DNA of 64,000 nt from Cacajao melanocephalus (GCA_963573385.1 CAUYLG010065930.1:62001-126000), one strand, 5' to 3'; counted from the first letter of the stretch, positions 41,036 through 53,335 are shown. The notes: generated from the letters alone by a model not told the origin. Numbers and translations: made by a program.

Positions 41036-42821
41036 TGAAACAGACAAATTAGGTAAGGAAGTATGATCTCTGAGAAATTACTATCTAAAATTTGGTAAAT
41101 TATATGAATTGGGAGCTTCATTAACTATACAGAGGGCTAACAAACTAGTTGTGTATTTAATTAATAGATCCTTTATGTATGGCTGGAAGAGTATGAATTT
41201 TCATCTCCAAATACCATTTGAAATGTAAATTTTCCTTTACAAATAGAAAGTGTTTCAGGTTTCTTATTACAGTAGTCACTGATGTTTGGATTTTATTATT
41301 AAGCATAGATGACTTGGGGTGATTTGCTTGTGTCGTTGTAATTGTGCGTTTTTGTTTGTTGCAGAATAGGGACCTATATTTTCTGTAACTGTAACTCATT
41401 TGAGAAACTGACACTTAGGTTCTTAACTATAACTATGTATAAATAACAACTTATGAACCTAAAAAGTATTTGCAAAGTACTTTTAAGCACTAATACTTGT
41501 CAGGAGTTTGTGTAAGTCTGCCACACTCCTCTGATTCAACACAAGATGTTAAAAAGTTTACAGTGTCATGAAATTTTGGCCACTCTGTATTACGTTTAGA
41601 CAGAACAGAGAGAATATGAAGTGAGGGAAAGAGATTAAGAAGCCTTTCTACAAATCCCCACCATCAATTGGCAGGACGTGTCTGTGGCTGAACACTTACA
41701 AATATTGGCAAAATAATGAGGACAATCAGGCATGTTGGACCTGAAAGAGTGTGAGCAAAGGCCTCATTCAGAAACATAAGAAACTGGGAGCTCATTTTTG
41801 TATCAGATGTGTTAAAACTATGAGAAGGTAAGCAAGAACCTCCTTTATTGCCATCCCAGGTAACCCTACAGATTCTGAAAACACTTCTGATGCTGCTTAC
41901 TCCTTTCAGTCACTATTAAAGGGCAATTAAATGGGAGACCAGGAAGCTGTAATGCTTCTGGGCCTTCTGCGTTCAGATAATGTAAATATGTAGGGCTAAG
42001 AAAAAGGGGTCCATCCTCAATAAAAAGCCACAGGAAGCCCCTTCCATCCAAAATGGTCTATTAGTGCAGATTTAAAGTGTCTTGTGGAGGACAGAGGTAC
42101 TTGAATTTTTAAAACCCAAAACATTGTTGTTGTTTACTAATCCTTGAAGAAATGACAGCAATAAGCTGGAATAATTCTGCACATGGAGCAAGCATGAGGC
42201 TTGAAATGCTGTATCTACGGAGATTTATAGCAAAGGTACAGACAGGTGTTTATCTGTTTCTTAAAGCAAGTTGAATCTCCCTGGATGCATACATTAGCCA
42301 AGATGAAACAATTCCAGGTGTTTCAGCTTGTCAAGGTCTCTAGGTGGACATTATTATTAAGAGAATAAATTAAAAGAGGTAAGAGCAATGAAGTGTGGAC
42401 AGAATTGGATGCTTTACTCACATTCAGCTGAGTGTATAGAGATGGATTGAAAAAGCACGGGGGTGGAGGGGGGAGTCACAGTAAAGGTAAGTATCTAATC
42501 CTGACACGTATCTATGATCAGCCTGCTTTATTTGATCCGTACAATTTAAAAAGGTTTTACATAATAAAGTTACTCCCTACTCTTCCTGGTGACCCTTAAT
42601 TGTTTGCACTCAAACAACATGGTAAGAGACTTTCAGTTCCAATCAAGACAGAGAAGAGCGCCCCCCCCCACCCCGCCCCGTCCTTCCAGGTTCTCCCTTT
42701 TACAACTAAAACTCTGGATATAATACAACACAAAATCATAAAAAGACTCTGAAATGTGGAAAGAAGTTTGGCCGCCTAGGGACCTTGCGACTTGAAGAAC
42801 AACATGGCAATGAGTTCCCTG
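41036..42821. other. Intergenic, nothing recognised
   Basis: No gene or repeat identified with confidence. A C-rich homopolymer-like run lies at 42661-42680 and a G-rich run at 42459-42474. Confidence 0.5.
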
Positions 42822-43930
42822 GTATATTAGTTTGCTTAGGGTATCACAACAAAATACCACCTACTAGGTAGCTTAAACAAGATAAATTAATTTTCTCCAG
42901 GAACTGGAGATTGGAAGTACATAATCAACGTGCTAGTAGGGTTGATTTCTCCTAAGGCTTCTCTCCTTGGCTTGCACATAGCTACCTTTGTACTGTGTTA
43001 CAGTAGGCAGCTAGTCGGGCATAAGCAGGGCAGGAGAGGGATCCCTGCCACCTGCATCAGGAATGTCCAGGGACCATCAGGTGATGGTCAGGTGGCTGTT
43101 ACACTGTTTCTCTAAAATAATAATTGGTCCCAGCTGGTACCAGGGAACGGCAGTCTCCCAATAGATAGAGAAAACCTGAAACTGGTGATCAGCAGCCTCC
43201 AGATAAGATCTCAGGAGTTGGGCGAGTGGCTCAAGCATGCACATTAAGAGGTAAAATGATAGGGTTTAATTGGCATTCGACCTTCTAGATACATTAGGAC
43301 TGGTAAGGGAAGATCGTCTCAAGTGAGCATGTGCACAATTTTAAAGGTAAACACACTACACATGCGGCCCCTTTCAAGCGCTGGCAGGCCACTGCACATT
43401 TGGACAGCCCACACCAGGGGAGAAATCTGAGAAGTAAGGTAAGACGCTGGAAGCATGCCAAGGTATAAAACCCCAAATCAAAAGGTCAAACCGTGCACTT
43501 GATCTCTCAAGTTGCCAACTTGGCTCTCTTCCAAGTGTATTTTACTTCCTTTCACTCCTGCTCTAAATTAGCGTTTTAATGAACTTTCACTCTTGCTCTA
43601 AACCTTGCCTCAGTCTCTTACTCTGCCTGTGGCCCTCAGTCAAATTCTTTCTCCAGAGGAGGTGAGAATCAAGAGTGCTGCAGACCTGTACAGACTTACT
43701 ACCAGTAACGTCTTCTCATGACAGTTTCTCTGTATATCTGTATGCATGCACAGAGAGAAAGAGAGCAAACTCTTGTATCTATTCCTCTTATTATAAAAGC
43801 ATTAGTCATATAAGATTAGGGCTTCATCCTTATGACCTCATTTAACCTCAGTCACCTCCAAATATGGTCACATTGGAGGTTATGGCTTCAATGCATAAAA
43901 TTGGGGAGGGCACAATTAAGTCAATAAAAC
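42822..43930 (-). mobile_element. MLT1-type LTR split by a younger LTR
   Basis: The left part 42822-42995 has 'tattagtttgcttagggta', 'aaaataccacctactaggt' and 'cttctctccttggcttgca'. The right part 43711-43930 has 'tcctcttattataaaagca', 'atgacctcatttaacctca' and 'ttatggcttcaatgcataa'. They are contiguous parts of a reverse MLT1-like LTR. Confidence 0.82.
42996..43710 (+). mobile_element. ERV1-type solo LTR
   Basis: About 715 bp with retroviral LTR edges (TGTTACAG at the left, AGTAACG at the right). A TATA-like 'ggtataaaacccc' lies near 43464. The 3' part, with 'tttcactcttgctctaaac' and 'cttgcctcagtctctt', is typical of class I LTR R/U5 regions. The family was not identified. It sits inside the MLT1 LTR and is therefore younger. 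Confidence 0.75.
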
Positions 43931-44039
43931 CCGTTTTTTAAAAATCAACTTTACATATGCAAGAAATGCCAACAAGCAAAGAGAAGAGTAAATCTGTTTT
44001 TCCTAACCAAAGTTCTGGAAAATGGGAAACCTAAGAACA

Positions 44040-46065
44040 TAAATCTTTTGGCAATTTTCTTCAGTATTTTTGCATCAATATTCGTCAGAGATATTGACCT
44101 GTAGTTTTCTTTTTTTGATGTTACTTTGTCTGGTTTTGGTGTCAAGGTAATACTGGCCTTTTAGAATCTGTTTGGAATCATTCCCTTCTCTACCTTTCTG
44201 AAAAGTTTAAGTAAAATTGGTATGACTTCTTTAAATGTTGCGTAGAATCCAGCAGTGAAGGCGTCAGTTCCTGGGCTTTTCTTGACTGGAAGATTTTTTT
44301 TATTACAGCTCTAATCTTGTTACTTGTTACTGTTCTGCTCACATTTTGGATTTCTTTCTGGTTAAATGTTAGTAAGTTGTATGTGTCTCAACATTTGTTC
44401 ATTTCTTCTAGGTTTTTCAATTAATTGGCAAAGAGTTACCTACATCACCATTAATGAGCCTTTGAATTTCTACAGTATCAGTTGTAATGTCTCCTTCTTC
44501 ACATCTGATTTTATTTATTTTGATTTCTTTTTTCCTAGTCTGGCTAATGGTATGTCCATTTTGTTTAACTTTAAAAAAAATACCTTTTGTTTTAATAATC
44601 TTTTGTACTGTTTTCTTCATTCCAATTTTATTAATTTGTGCTCTGATCTTTAGTATGTTTTTCATCTACTAATTTTGGACTTGGTTTGCTCTTGCTTTTC
44701 TAGGTCTTTAAGATGCATAGTTAGATTGTTTGTTTTTTTCTCTTTTTGATGTACTCACAGCTATAAACTTCCCTATTAGTCCTGCTTTTGCTGTATCTCA
44801 TAGGTTTGGTATGTTGTGTTTCCGTTATCATTTGTTTCAAGAATTTTTTCAATTTACTCCTTAATTTCTTCATTAAGCCACTGGTCATTCAGAAACATAT
44901 TGTTTACTTTCCATGTGTTTTTATAGTTCCAAACTTCCTCTTGTTATTAATTTCTAATTTTATCCCATTGTGCTTAGAGAAGATGCTAGCTATTATTTTA
45001 CTTTTTTTTAATGTTTTAAGATTTGTTTTGTGACCTAACATATGGTCTATCCTTGGGAATAAGTCATATGCTGAGAATAATTTGTGTTCTACAGTCGTTG
45101 CGTAAAACGTTCTGTAAATATCTATTAGATCCATTTTAGTCTATACTGCAGATTGTCTCATGTTTCTTTCTTGATTTTCCATACAAAAGATCTATCCAAT
45201 GCTGGAGGTGGTGTGTTGAAGTCTCCAACTATGATTGTTTTGGGGTCTATTTCTCTCTTTAGTGCTAATAATATTTGCTTTATATATATATCTGGGTGCT
45301 CCAGTGTTGGGTATAGGTACATATATATATATACATATGTGTGTGTATATATATATACACACACATACACATATATACACACATATACATATGTGTATAT
45401 ATACACATATATACATATATATACATATATACATATGTGTATATATACACACATACACACACATATGTATAGAGACGATATAAAAAATATATACATATAA
45501 TTGTCATATCCTCTTGCTAAACTGACCTCTCTATCATTATTTAATGACCTTGTTTTAACTTTTCTTATAGTTTTTGTCTTGAAATCTATTTTGTATGACA
45601 TAAGTATAGAAACTCCTGATATTTTTGGTTTCCATTGGCATGTAAGATCTTTTTTTATTCCTTTATTTTCAGTCTATGTGTATATTTACAAGTGAAGTGT
45701 GTTTCCTGTAGGAAACAGATCAATGGGTCTTGTTTCTTTTTAATCCATTCAGTCATTGTATGTCTTTTGATTGGAGAGTTTAGTCTATTTAAATTCAATG
45801 TTATTTTTGTTAAGTAAGTACTTACTGCTGCCATTTTCTTATTTGTTTTCCAGTTGTTTTGTGGTCTTCTCTTACTTCTTTCTTTCCTTCTTATCATCCT
45901 TTAGTGAAGATTATTTCCTATGGTGATATGACTTATTTTCTTGCTTTTTATTTTTTGTGTATCCTTTGCATGATTTTTTCATTTGAGGTTACCATGAGGA
46001 TTGCAAATACTATTTTATAACCCATTATTTTCACTTGATAACAACTTAACACTTTGCCCAAAGAA
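44040..46065 (-). mobile_element. L1 (L1PB/L1MA type) ORF2 N-terminal half and upstream
   Basis: Reverse complement of L1. The reverse-transcriptase start (minus frame 43951-44145, [19 protein letters not shown]) lies at the left, the endonuclease region in the middle (44904-45134 MDLIDIYRT; 45158-45300 VGDFNTP), then the ORF2 start and upstream L1 sequence to about 46065. It is broken by stops and by a microsatellite at 45318-45500. 43931-44039 is unassigned. Confidence 0.9.
45318..45500. repeat. TA/CA/TG compound microsatellite
   Basis: About 180 bp of alternating purine-pyrimidine ATATAC, ACACAC and GTGTGT blocks inside the L1 endonuclease region. It keeps several frames open on both strands, giving Tyr/Ile/Thr/Val-rich translations that are not genes. 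Confidence 0.95.
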
Positions 46066-46134
46066 GCAAAAGAAAATTAATAAAGATTCTATGCTGTAAC
46101 TTTATCCCTCTGGTTTTTATCATTTTGTTTTTTC

Positions 46135-46500
46135 TGTCTATTTGAGTTAATTTTTGTATATAGCGTAAAGTAAGGATGTAACTTCATTTTTCTTGCCTGT
46201 GGATATCCAGATTTTCCTTTGCTTGTTGGATACTCTTCCCCATTGTATAATTTTGGCATTCTTGTCAACAATTATTTGGACAAATATGCAAGACTTTTTC
46301 TGGGCTCTCTGTTCTGTTTCAGTGGTTTGTATACGTTTGTCTTTATGCCAGTACCACACCATCTTGATTACTGTTGCTTTGTAGTGTGTTTTCATATCAG
46401 AAAATGTTTGGCCTTCAACTTTTTTTATTTTTCAAGACCGTTTTGGCTATTCTGGATCCCTTGAGAGTCCTTATAAATTTTGAAATGTTCTTTACATTTT
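46135..46500 (-). mobile_element. L1 ORF2 C-terminal segment
   Basis: Reverse complement of a later part of ORF2 ('tttgagttaatttttgtat', 'gggctctctgttctgtttc', 'gccagtaccacaccatctt'). It lies on the upstream side of the ORF2 N-terminal half, so L1 order is broken. This is either a separate copy or a rearranged one. Confidence 0.85.
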
Positions 46501-48832
46501 TTTCCAGGAAACAATACCAGACATCACCTGGTACAATGATTAATGTTTTTTAGTGGAAACCTTTCTAGAAAGGTTGACTTAATGCAGAACACCTTAGGGG
46601 CATAAACTCTGGTATATTCACCTTATGTTGGCTCTTAACTCAAATATCAGCAGCAGTGGCCTGTGGGTATGGCTTCCTGTTGCCATATTATTTCTTCTCA
46701 AACTTTTGCATGAAAATTGAAATTGACCTGTAGGAGTCTGAATAGGGATTTAATTAATGATATATTCTGTTACATAAGTTAAATATGACCATAATTTAAA
46801 GTACTCAGTCTTGAGATTGGCACATGATAGTTGCTCAATATATGTTCTTCTCTTTCATGTACATTCAGGTTTTTGTTGTTACTCAGCCTAATGCAATAGA
46901 TGACTTTTGTTTATAAAAAAGATAATTAACAAAGATGAATGCCTTTATTTTGGACTCAAGATATATTATAATTTGGCCCAAATTATATTGCTCTAACTAC
47001 CCCGTTGGTCTTGCAATGTCTTTTTCTCTGCAAGTACCACAATACTTTTAGTATGTTCAAACATCTTTATACAATGCAAAGATTTCAAAAGTACCGTTTC
47101 ATTTGCCAGAAATGTTCTTTATTCTTGTCTTTCTGATGACCTAGGAATTCTAAAATCAGCTCAAACTTCAGATTCTCTATGAAAAGTTTTATTGTCTTTC
47201 CACAAAAGGGTTAGCCTCCCTTCTTTGTGCTCCTCTTTGCTTCATGTATTTCCATCTCCTTCAGTTAATTTTATTCTCTGACTCTATAAAAGTGTGTTAA
47301 AATATATGCTTATTCCTAAAGGAAATGTTTCCAAAAATATTAAAGCACCATTACATGACATGAACACAGAAGACAAGTTCAGTAAAGAAAAAAAACAAAA
47401 CAAAATTAAAACCTATGGTAAGTTGAAAGTTATTCTGATGGATCAACTCATTTAATTAAACATCCCATTCTTCTTAAGGATAAAAGTCTAAAAATAACAT
47501 TATAAATCAATCATTCAAAATTTTTTCACATGTCTTCAGAATTTTACTGAAACAAATATAAGCAATGATCTGTCCATAAAAACTGTAGTCTTATGTGCTG
47601 TTCTTTTCAGCATGAGTTTCTGTGTTAAGACCTGAACTGGACTATGAACTCCAGGGGTCTTCCCTGTTTCTGGGAAGTGTACCTCTTATGCCTACAAACC
47701 TTGTGTCACAGCAAAATGAGGCCATGAGCAATGAAGGTGTCTCACTCTTGTCAGTAGTGATAAATGTAACATCTATTGCCTAAGTTTTCACACCAGAAAA
47801 TATAATAGGGTTCTGGCCCAAGAACGCTATTGAAATCTCAATTCATAGTTAACAGTGTTGCTGTTTGTTTTGTCAGGTTCTGTACAGCTTTAAACTGCTC
47901 ACCTAATGTGTTTAATGTTATAGTTAATGTCAGAAAACATAGTAACCAACATATGAGCCCAACATTACTCTCATCTGTTTGAAGTTACGCTCTCCAATAT
48001 GTCAGCTTTGACGAAATGTTCTCCATAGGGCTCTTGTAAAGCTCATCAGTAGTGCACTGATGAAAAATTCCTGCAAGCTACTAATGTCCTTTAATCATAT
48101 AGCTTTGTGTATTACTCTTTGATATTTTGTGCTTTTAGCCAGAGAGCCTACACAAGATGGAAAATACTACTCTTTTCCATTCTATAAATGCATGGCATAC
48201 AAATATAAACTCTGTTTTCCACTTACGGCTAGGTATTAGTGGAGAAAATTAAGACACAGTGTGCCAATGGCCTGAACCTAGATTTTCTAGCCCTGTCTTT
48301 GCCATTTGACAATAATAGTCAATCATTTTTGTTTGGACATATTAAGTAGATTTTATGAAATCTGTCCTCTAAAACAACATTAAAGAAAAGGAAGGGGAGT
48401 CTAACCCCTTGATTTCCCCATTATAGCATTTTCACTAGAAAAATACTGTCCTCACAAGGTACTGTTATTTACAAGAGATATAAAATAATAAACAATATTA
48501 ATAGATTTTAGAAACATTTTTTTTCTTACATACAATTTAACATATCCAAAGTTTCTGCTGCTGGGTACTTACATAAAGCAATTGAGATCTAAGATATATT
48601 TTACATATGTAACTAAGCACAGAATATTTGTAATGCATTTTACTGTAATAAATTTATGCATGCATATCTTTCTTACTCTACCATACCCCTTCATCTCCTA
48701 CTTTGATTTAAAAGGTGATGAAATTGTAACCAGTCTCTAGATTTTGGGGTACAAAGTAAAAATGTACCCACTGGTAACTTTTGTACCTTGAGTTTTTGTT
48801 TCAGAAAAGTTCCAGGAAGAAGTTCAACCCTG
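46501..48832. other. Intergenic with L2-like remnants
   Basis: Mostly unrecognised. L2-like plus-strand pieces occur near 46800-46850 ('agattggcacatgatagtt') and 47090-47290 ('catttgccagaaatgttct', 'aattctaaaatcagctcaa'). No gene. Confidence 0.5.
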
Positions 48833-49262
48833 ATATATTAGTCCATGTTTGCATTGCTATAATGAAATACCTGAGACTGGATAATTTATAAGCAAAAGAG
48901 TTTTAATTGGCTCATGGTTCTGCAGGATGTACAGGAAGCTTGATGCTGGCATCTATCTTCTCAGCATCTGAGAGGCCTCAGGAAACTTCCAATTATGTCA
49001 GAAGGGGAAAGGGGAGCAGGTACATTACATGAGCATAGCAGGAGCAAGACAGAACGATGGGGTGGGTGACACACTTTTAAATGACCAGATCTTATGTTAT
49101 CTTATTCATTATTGTCAGGATAGCAGCAAAAAGATGGTGCTAAACCATTTATGGGAAGTGTGCTCTGAGGATCCAATCACTTCCCACTAGGTCCCTCCTC
49201 TAACATTGAGGATTACAATTCAACATGAGATTTGGGCTGTGACACACATCTAAACTATATCA
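48833..49262 (-). mobile_element. MaLR 3' LTR (THE1/MST type)
   Basis: Reverse LTR from 'tattagtccatgtttgcat' through 'acctgagactggataattt', 'ggaggcc'-region counterparts and 'tcacttcccactaggtccc' to 'taaactatatca'. It is paired with the LTR at 52580-52997. Confidence 0.9.
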
Positions 49263-49856
49263 TTAGGCCCTAGTCCCTCTAAAATCTCATGTCCTCACAT
49301 TTCAAAATACTATTCTGCCTTACCAATAGTCCCACAAATTCTTTACACATTGCAGTGTTAAATCAAAAGTCCAAAATCCAAAGTCTCGTCTGAGATGAGG
49401 CAAGTCCTTTCTACCTACAAGCCTCTAAAATAAAAAAAAAACAAGTTAGTTACTTCCAAGATATAGTGGGGTTATAGGCATTGGGTAAACATTCCCATTT
49501 CAAAAGGAAGAAATCAGCCAAAACAAACAAACAAACAAACAAAAAACCAAAGCACCAAAATAATCTTCTTTGACTCCATGTCCCAAATCCAGGGTACACT
49601 GGTGTGAAGGGTGGGCTCCCAAAGCCTTGGGTAGTGGCATTCCTGTGGCTTTGCCATGTTCATCTTCCATAGCTGTTCTCACAGGCTAGCATTGTTTGCC
49701 TGTGGCTTTTCCAGGTTAAGAGTGCAAGTTGTCAGTGGATCTGCTATTCTGGGGTCTGGAGGATGACAGTCCTCTTTACATAGTTCTACTATGCAGTGCC
49801 CCAGACTCTGCACAGTGGAACTGTGAGGGCTCTAAACCTACATTTCCCTTCTGTAT
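49263..49856 (-). mobile_element. MaLR internal region, 3' part
   Basis: THE1/MST-type internal sequence in reverse ('attaggccctagtccctct', 'aaagtccaaaatccaaagt', 'ccaaagccttgggtagtgg'), with an (AAAC)n run at 49521-49545. An ERV sequence interrupts it at 49857. Confidence 0.85.
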
Positions 49857-50811
49857 TGTAACTGTCCAATGGGTTCACCTTGCCTGCTGCCTAGACAGAG
49901 CTGATTTATCAAGACAGGGGAATTGCAAGAGAGAGAGAAAGAGTAATTCATGAAGAGCTGGCTATGAGGGAGACTGGAGTTTAATTATTACTCATATCAG
50001 TCTCCCCTAGCATTCATGCATCAGAGTTTTTAAGGATAATGTGGTAGATGAGGAGGGCCATTTAGTCAGGAGTGCTAATTGTTCGGGTTGGAGATGAAAT
50101 CATGGGGAGTTGAAGCTGTCCTCCTGTGCTGAGTCAGTTCCTGGGTGGGGGCCACAAGATCAGATGAGCCAGTTTATCCATCTTCCTGGTGCCAGATGAT
50201 CCATCAATTGCAGAGTCTACAAAATATCTCAAGCACTGATTTTAGGAGCAGTGTAGGGAGGGTCAGAATCTTGTAGCCTCCGGCTGCATAACTCTTAAAG
50301 CATAATTTCTAATCTTGTGGCAAATTTGTTAGTACTACAAAGGTAGTCTAGTCCCCAAGCAAGAATGACATTTGTTTTGGGAAAGGGCTGTTGTCATCTT
50401 TGTTTTAAACTGTAAACTAAATTCCTCCCGAAGTTAGTTTAGCCTAAGCCCAGGAATAATGAAGGACAGCTTGGAAGCTAGAAGCAAGATGCAGTTGGTT
50501 AGGTCAGATCTCTTTTACTGTCTCAGTTATAATTTTGCAATGGAGGTTTCAGTCTCTCCCTTTGGGTTTTAAAACACCTTAATCTTAAGGTGTTGGCTAA
50601 TAAAGATGAAAAAGGGTGAACACCAGTCTAACTTCTAACTTCTTCCTGCTGATCAGGAGCGCGGTGGGGGTAGGTGTTGACCCCAAGGTGAGAGGAGTGG
50701 AACTGCTTTGCAATTGTCTGAATGTATTCAACTAGGCCTGGCTGGTGTTCCAAAGCTTGCATGGCAAAGGTGTTAGTATTGTCATACTTAGTTTTAGTAC
50801 TGCATTTAAGG
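49857..50811 (-). mobile_element. Truncated ERV: 3' LTR plus end of internal region
   Basis: The LTR at 49857-50551 reads TGTAACTG at the left and GGTTTCA at the right, which on the minus strand is TGAAACC to CAGTTACA. Immediately beyond (50552-50575) the minus strand has a purine-rich tract resembling a polypurine tract, then about 240 bp of non-LTR sequence. This fits a 3' LTR with the tail of an internal region. The class looks like ERV1 and the family is not named. No coding region survives. Confidence 0.65.
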
Positions 50812-51330
50812 AAACATCACACACCAGGGCCTGTTGGGAGGTGGGGTTTAGGGGAGGGATAGCATTAGGAGAAATACTTAATGTAAATGACAGGTTGATG
50901 GGAGCAGCAAACCACCATGTGTGATGTTCCCCTCCCTGTGTCCATGTGTTCTCATTGTTCAACTCCCACTTATGAATGAGAACATGTGGTGTTTATTTTG
51001 TGTGTGTGTGAGGTGTAAGGAAGGGTTCCAGTTTCAGTTTTCTGCATGTGGCTAGCCACTTTTCCCAACACCATTTACTAAATAGGGAATCCTTTCCCCA
51101 TTGCTTGTTTTTGTCAGGTTTGTCAAAGATTGGATGGTTGTAGGATGTGCAGCATTATTTCTGAGGCCTCTGTTCTGTTCCATTGGTCTATGTATCTGTT
51201 TTGGTACTAGTACCATGCTGTTTTTGTTACTGTAGCCTTGTAGTATAGTTTGAAGTCAGGTAGCGTGATGCCTCCAGCTTTGTTCTTTTTGCGTAGGATT
51301 GTCTTGGCTATCTGGGCTCTTTTTTGCAAT
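50812..51330 (-). mobile_element. Rearranged L1PA with head-on inversion
   Basis: 50812-50917 is L1 3' UTR in plus orientation ('catcacacaccagggcctg', 'gggagcagcaaaccaccat'). 50918-51000 is L1 3' UTR in minus orientation ('gtgatgttcccctccctgt'). 51011-51330 is ORF2 in minus orientation ('tctgcatgtggctagccac', 'gatgcctccagctttgttc'). No poly(A) tail is visible. It lies inside the MaLR internal region. Confidence 0.88.
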
Positions 51331-51994
51331 AGCAGTTTCAGCACTGCCATAGTGAAGTTTCCCTGTGAGGGCTCTGTACCAGCAACAGGCTTCTGCCTGG
51401 ACACCTAGGCTCTTCCGTACATCCTGTGAAATCTAGACAGAGGCTTCCAAGCCTCATCCACTCTTGCACTTTGTATACTCACAGGCTTAGCATTACTTGG
51501 AAGCCACCGAGGCTTATGGCTTGCATCTTTTGGAACTAATGCCTAAGCTGTACCTGGGTCCCTTTGAGATATGGCTGGAGCTTGGAGCCATGTCCCAAGG
51601 CTATGCAGTGCTGCAGGGCTCTGGGCAAACAAAGCTATGGTGCTCTCCTAGGCCTCAGGGCCTGTGATGGGAAGGGCTGCCTCTTTATCTCTGAAATGCC
51701 TTACTGGCCTTTTCTGTATTGTGTTAGCTATCAGCACTTTCCTCCATTTTAGTTAGGCAAATTTCTCTAGCAAGTGGTTGCTAAACAGCCCACTTGAATT
51801 CTTCTGCAAATGGGCTTTTTTTTCCCTACCACATGGCCAGGCTAGTGTGTAAAAATTTTCCAAACTTTTGCAGCCTGCTTCCCCTTTAAATATAAGTTTT
51901 AACTTATTTCCTTTCTTCCACACCTGAGTTAGGTTGTTAGAAGCAGCCACATCATGTCTTGGATATTTTACTAAAGAATTTCTTCTGCCAGATA
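51331..51994 (-). mobile_element. MaLR internal region, middle part
   Basis: Reverse MaLR internal sequence resumes after the ERV and L1 insertions ('ggcttctgcctggacacct', 'gctcttccgtacatcctgt', 'tctctagcaagtggttgct'). The 51760-51790 part matches 27195-27225 in reverse complement. Confidence 0.85.
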
Positions 51995-52002
51995 TCCTAG
52001 GT

Positions 52003-52225
52003 CAGGAGTGTCCAATCTTTTGGCTTCCCTGGGCCACACTGGAAGAAGAATGATAGTCTTCGGCCACCCATAAAATATACTAACACTAATGATACTTAAT
52101 GAGCTTAAAAAAATAAAAAAGAATATCTCATAATGTTTTAAGAAAGTTTACAAATTTGTGTTGGGCTGTTCTCAAAGCCATCCTGGGTCTCATGCAGTCT
52201 GCAGGCTTTGAGTTGGACAAGCTTC
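52003..52225 (+). mobile_element. MER30-like hAT element
   Basis: 'caggagtgtccaatctttt' at the left and 'ttggacaagcttc' at the right, with 'ccctgggccacactggaag' and 'tcataatgttttaagaaag' inside. An 8-bp target-site duplication is present, 'tcctaggt' at 51995-52002 and 'tcctaagt' at 52226-52233, the length expected for hAT transposons. Confidence 0.9.
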
Positions 52226-52233
52226 TCCTAAGT

Positions 52234-52579
52234 CATCATTCTCAAGTTAAATATTCAACACATCCCTAGGGTATGATGCAATCCAGACAAGCTCTTTGCT
52301 AAGATATAACATGCACGATGTTTGCTCCAGTTTCCAGTAAATTCCTCATTTCCATCTGAGACCTCATCAGCTGGGACTTCACTGTTTATATCACTATCCG
52401 CATTTTGGTCACAACCATTTAATCAGTCTCTAGGAAATTCCAAATGTTTCCTCATCTTCCTGCCTTCTTCTGAGCCCTCCAAACTCTTCCAACCTCTGCT
52501 CGTTGCCCCATCCCAAAGCTGCTTCCACAGTTCCAGGTATCTTTATAGCAATACCTCATTCCTGGTACCAATTTTCCAT
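52234..52579 (-). mobile_element. MaLR internal region, 5' part
   Basis: Reverse MaLR internal sequence adjoining the 5' LTR. It is homologous to 26622-26900. On the plus strand it carries an open frame (52322-52606) related to the minus-strand frame at 26632-26877. Confidence 0.85.
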
Positions 52580-52997
52580 AATTGGTCCATTCTCACATTG
52601 CTATAATGAAATAGCTGAGACTGGACAATTTATTTTAAAAAGAGGTTTAATTGGCTCATCATTCCACAAGCAGTACAGGAAGCATAATGCTGGCATCTGC
52701 TTGGCTTCTGGGGAATCCTGTGGACACTTATGAAATAATCATTGTAGAAAGTGAAAAGGGAGCAGGCATGCAACATGGCCAGAGCAGGAGCAAGAGAGGG
52801 ATGAGGTGTCACATTTTTAAGCAACCAGGTCTTATGCAAACTCACCCACTATCATGAGAGTAGAACCAAGAGAATGTTGCTAAATGCTTTATAAGAAATC
52901 TACCCCTATAATCCAATCACCTCACACAAGGCCCCCATCTTCAACATTGGAGATTATTATTCGAAATAAGATTTGAGTGGGGATAGATATCCAACTT
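52580..52997 (-). mobile_element. MaLR 5' LTR (THE1/MST type)
   Basis: 'attggtccattctcacatt', 'gctgagactggacaattta', 'gcaggagcaagagaggga' and 'aataagatttgagtgggga' follow the reverse LTR consensus. Together with 48833-49262 it bounds the nested provirus. Confidence 0.88.
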
Positions 52998-53079
52998 AAA
53001 ATAAAAACTGGTTTGATCCACAGATGCTTGAGTTGGAGATGAACTTTGACAAACTTTTATCATTACCATACTAAAAACC

Positions 53080-53335
53080 TGTAATGTATGCAGATGCATG
53101 ATTGATAACTGTGATCCATCTCTTCATATAATGATTCAGCTAATCTGCCCAATAAAAGCCCTGTTTTCACCTGTGTTTGTTTGTGAGGCACTGAATTGGG
53201 GAACTATCACTGGTGTTCTCCTCACTTCTTATAAGTAATAAAATCCCCTTATTAAATCTTCTTTGGTTGTTCATTTGACCTGCCGAGGGATCAAACACAA
53301 CCATTGTGTAGGTAACAAATCCTCAATATTATTTG
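53080..53335 (+). repeat. Possible ERV LTR 3' fragment
   Basis: 'ctgcccaataaaagccctg', 'cttataagtaataaaatcc' and 'ccttattaaatcttctttg' look like the poly(A)-signal end of a class I LTR. The edges and family are not resolved. Confidence 0.45.

Noticed and set aside
45153..45601. Overlapping frames of 75-147 codons on both strands, Tyr/Ile-rich
   Set aside because: They are produced by the TA/CA microsatellite and flanking L1 endonuclease sequence, and are open in several frames at once.
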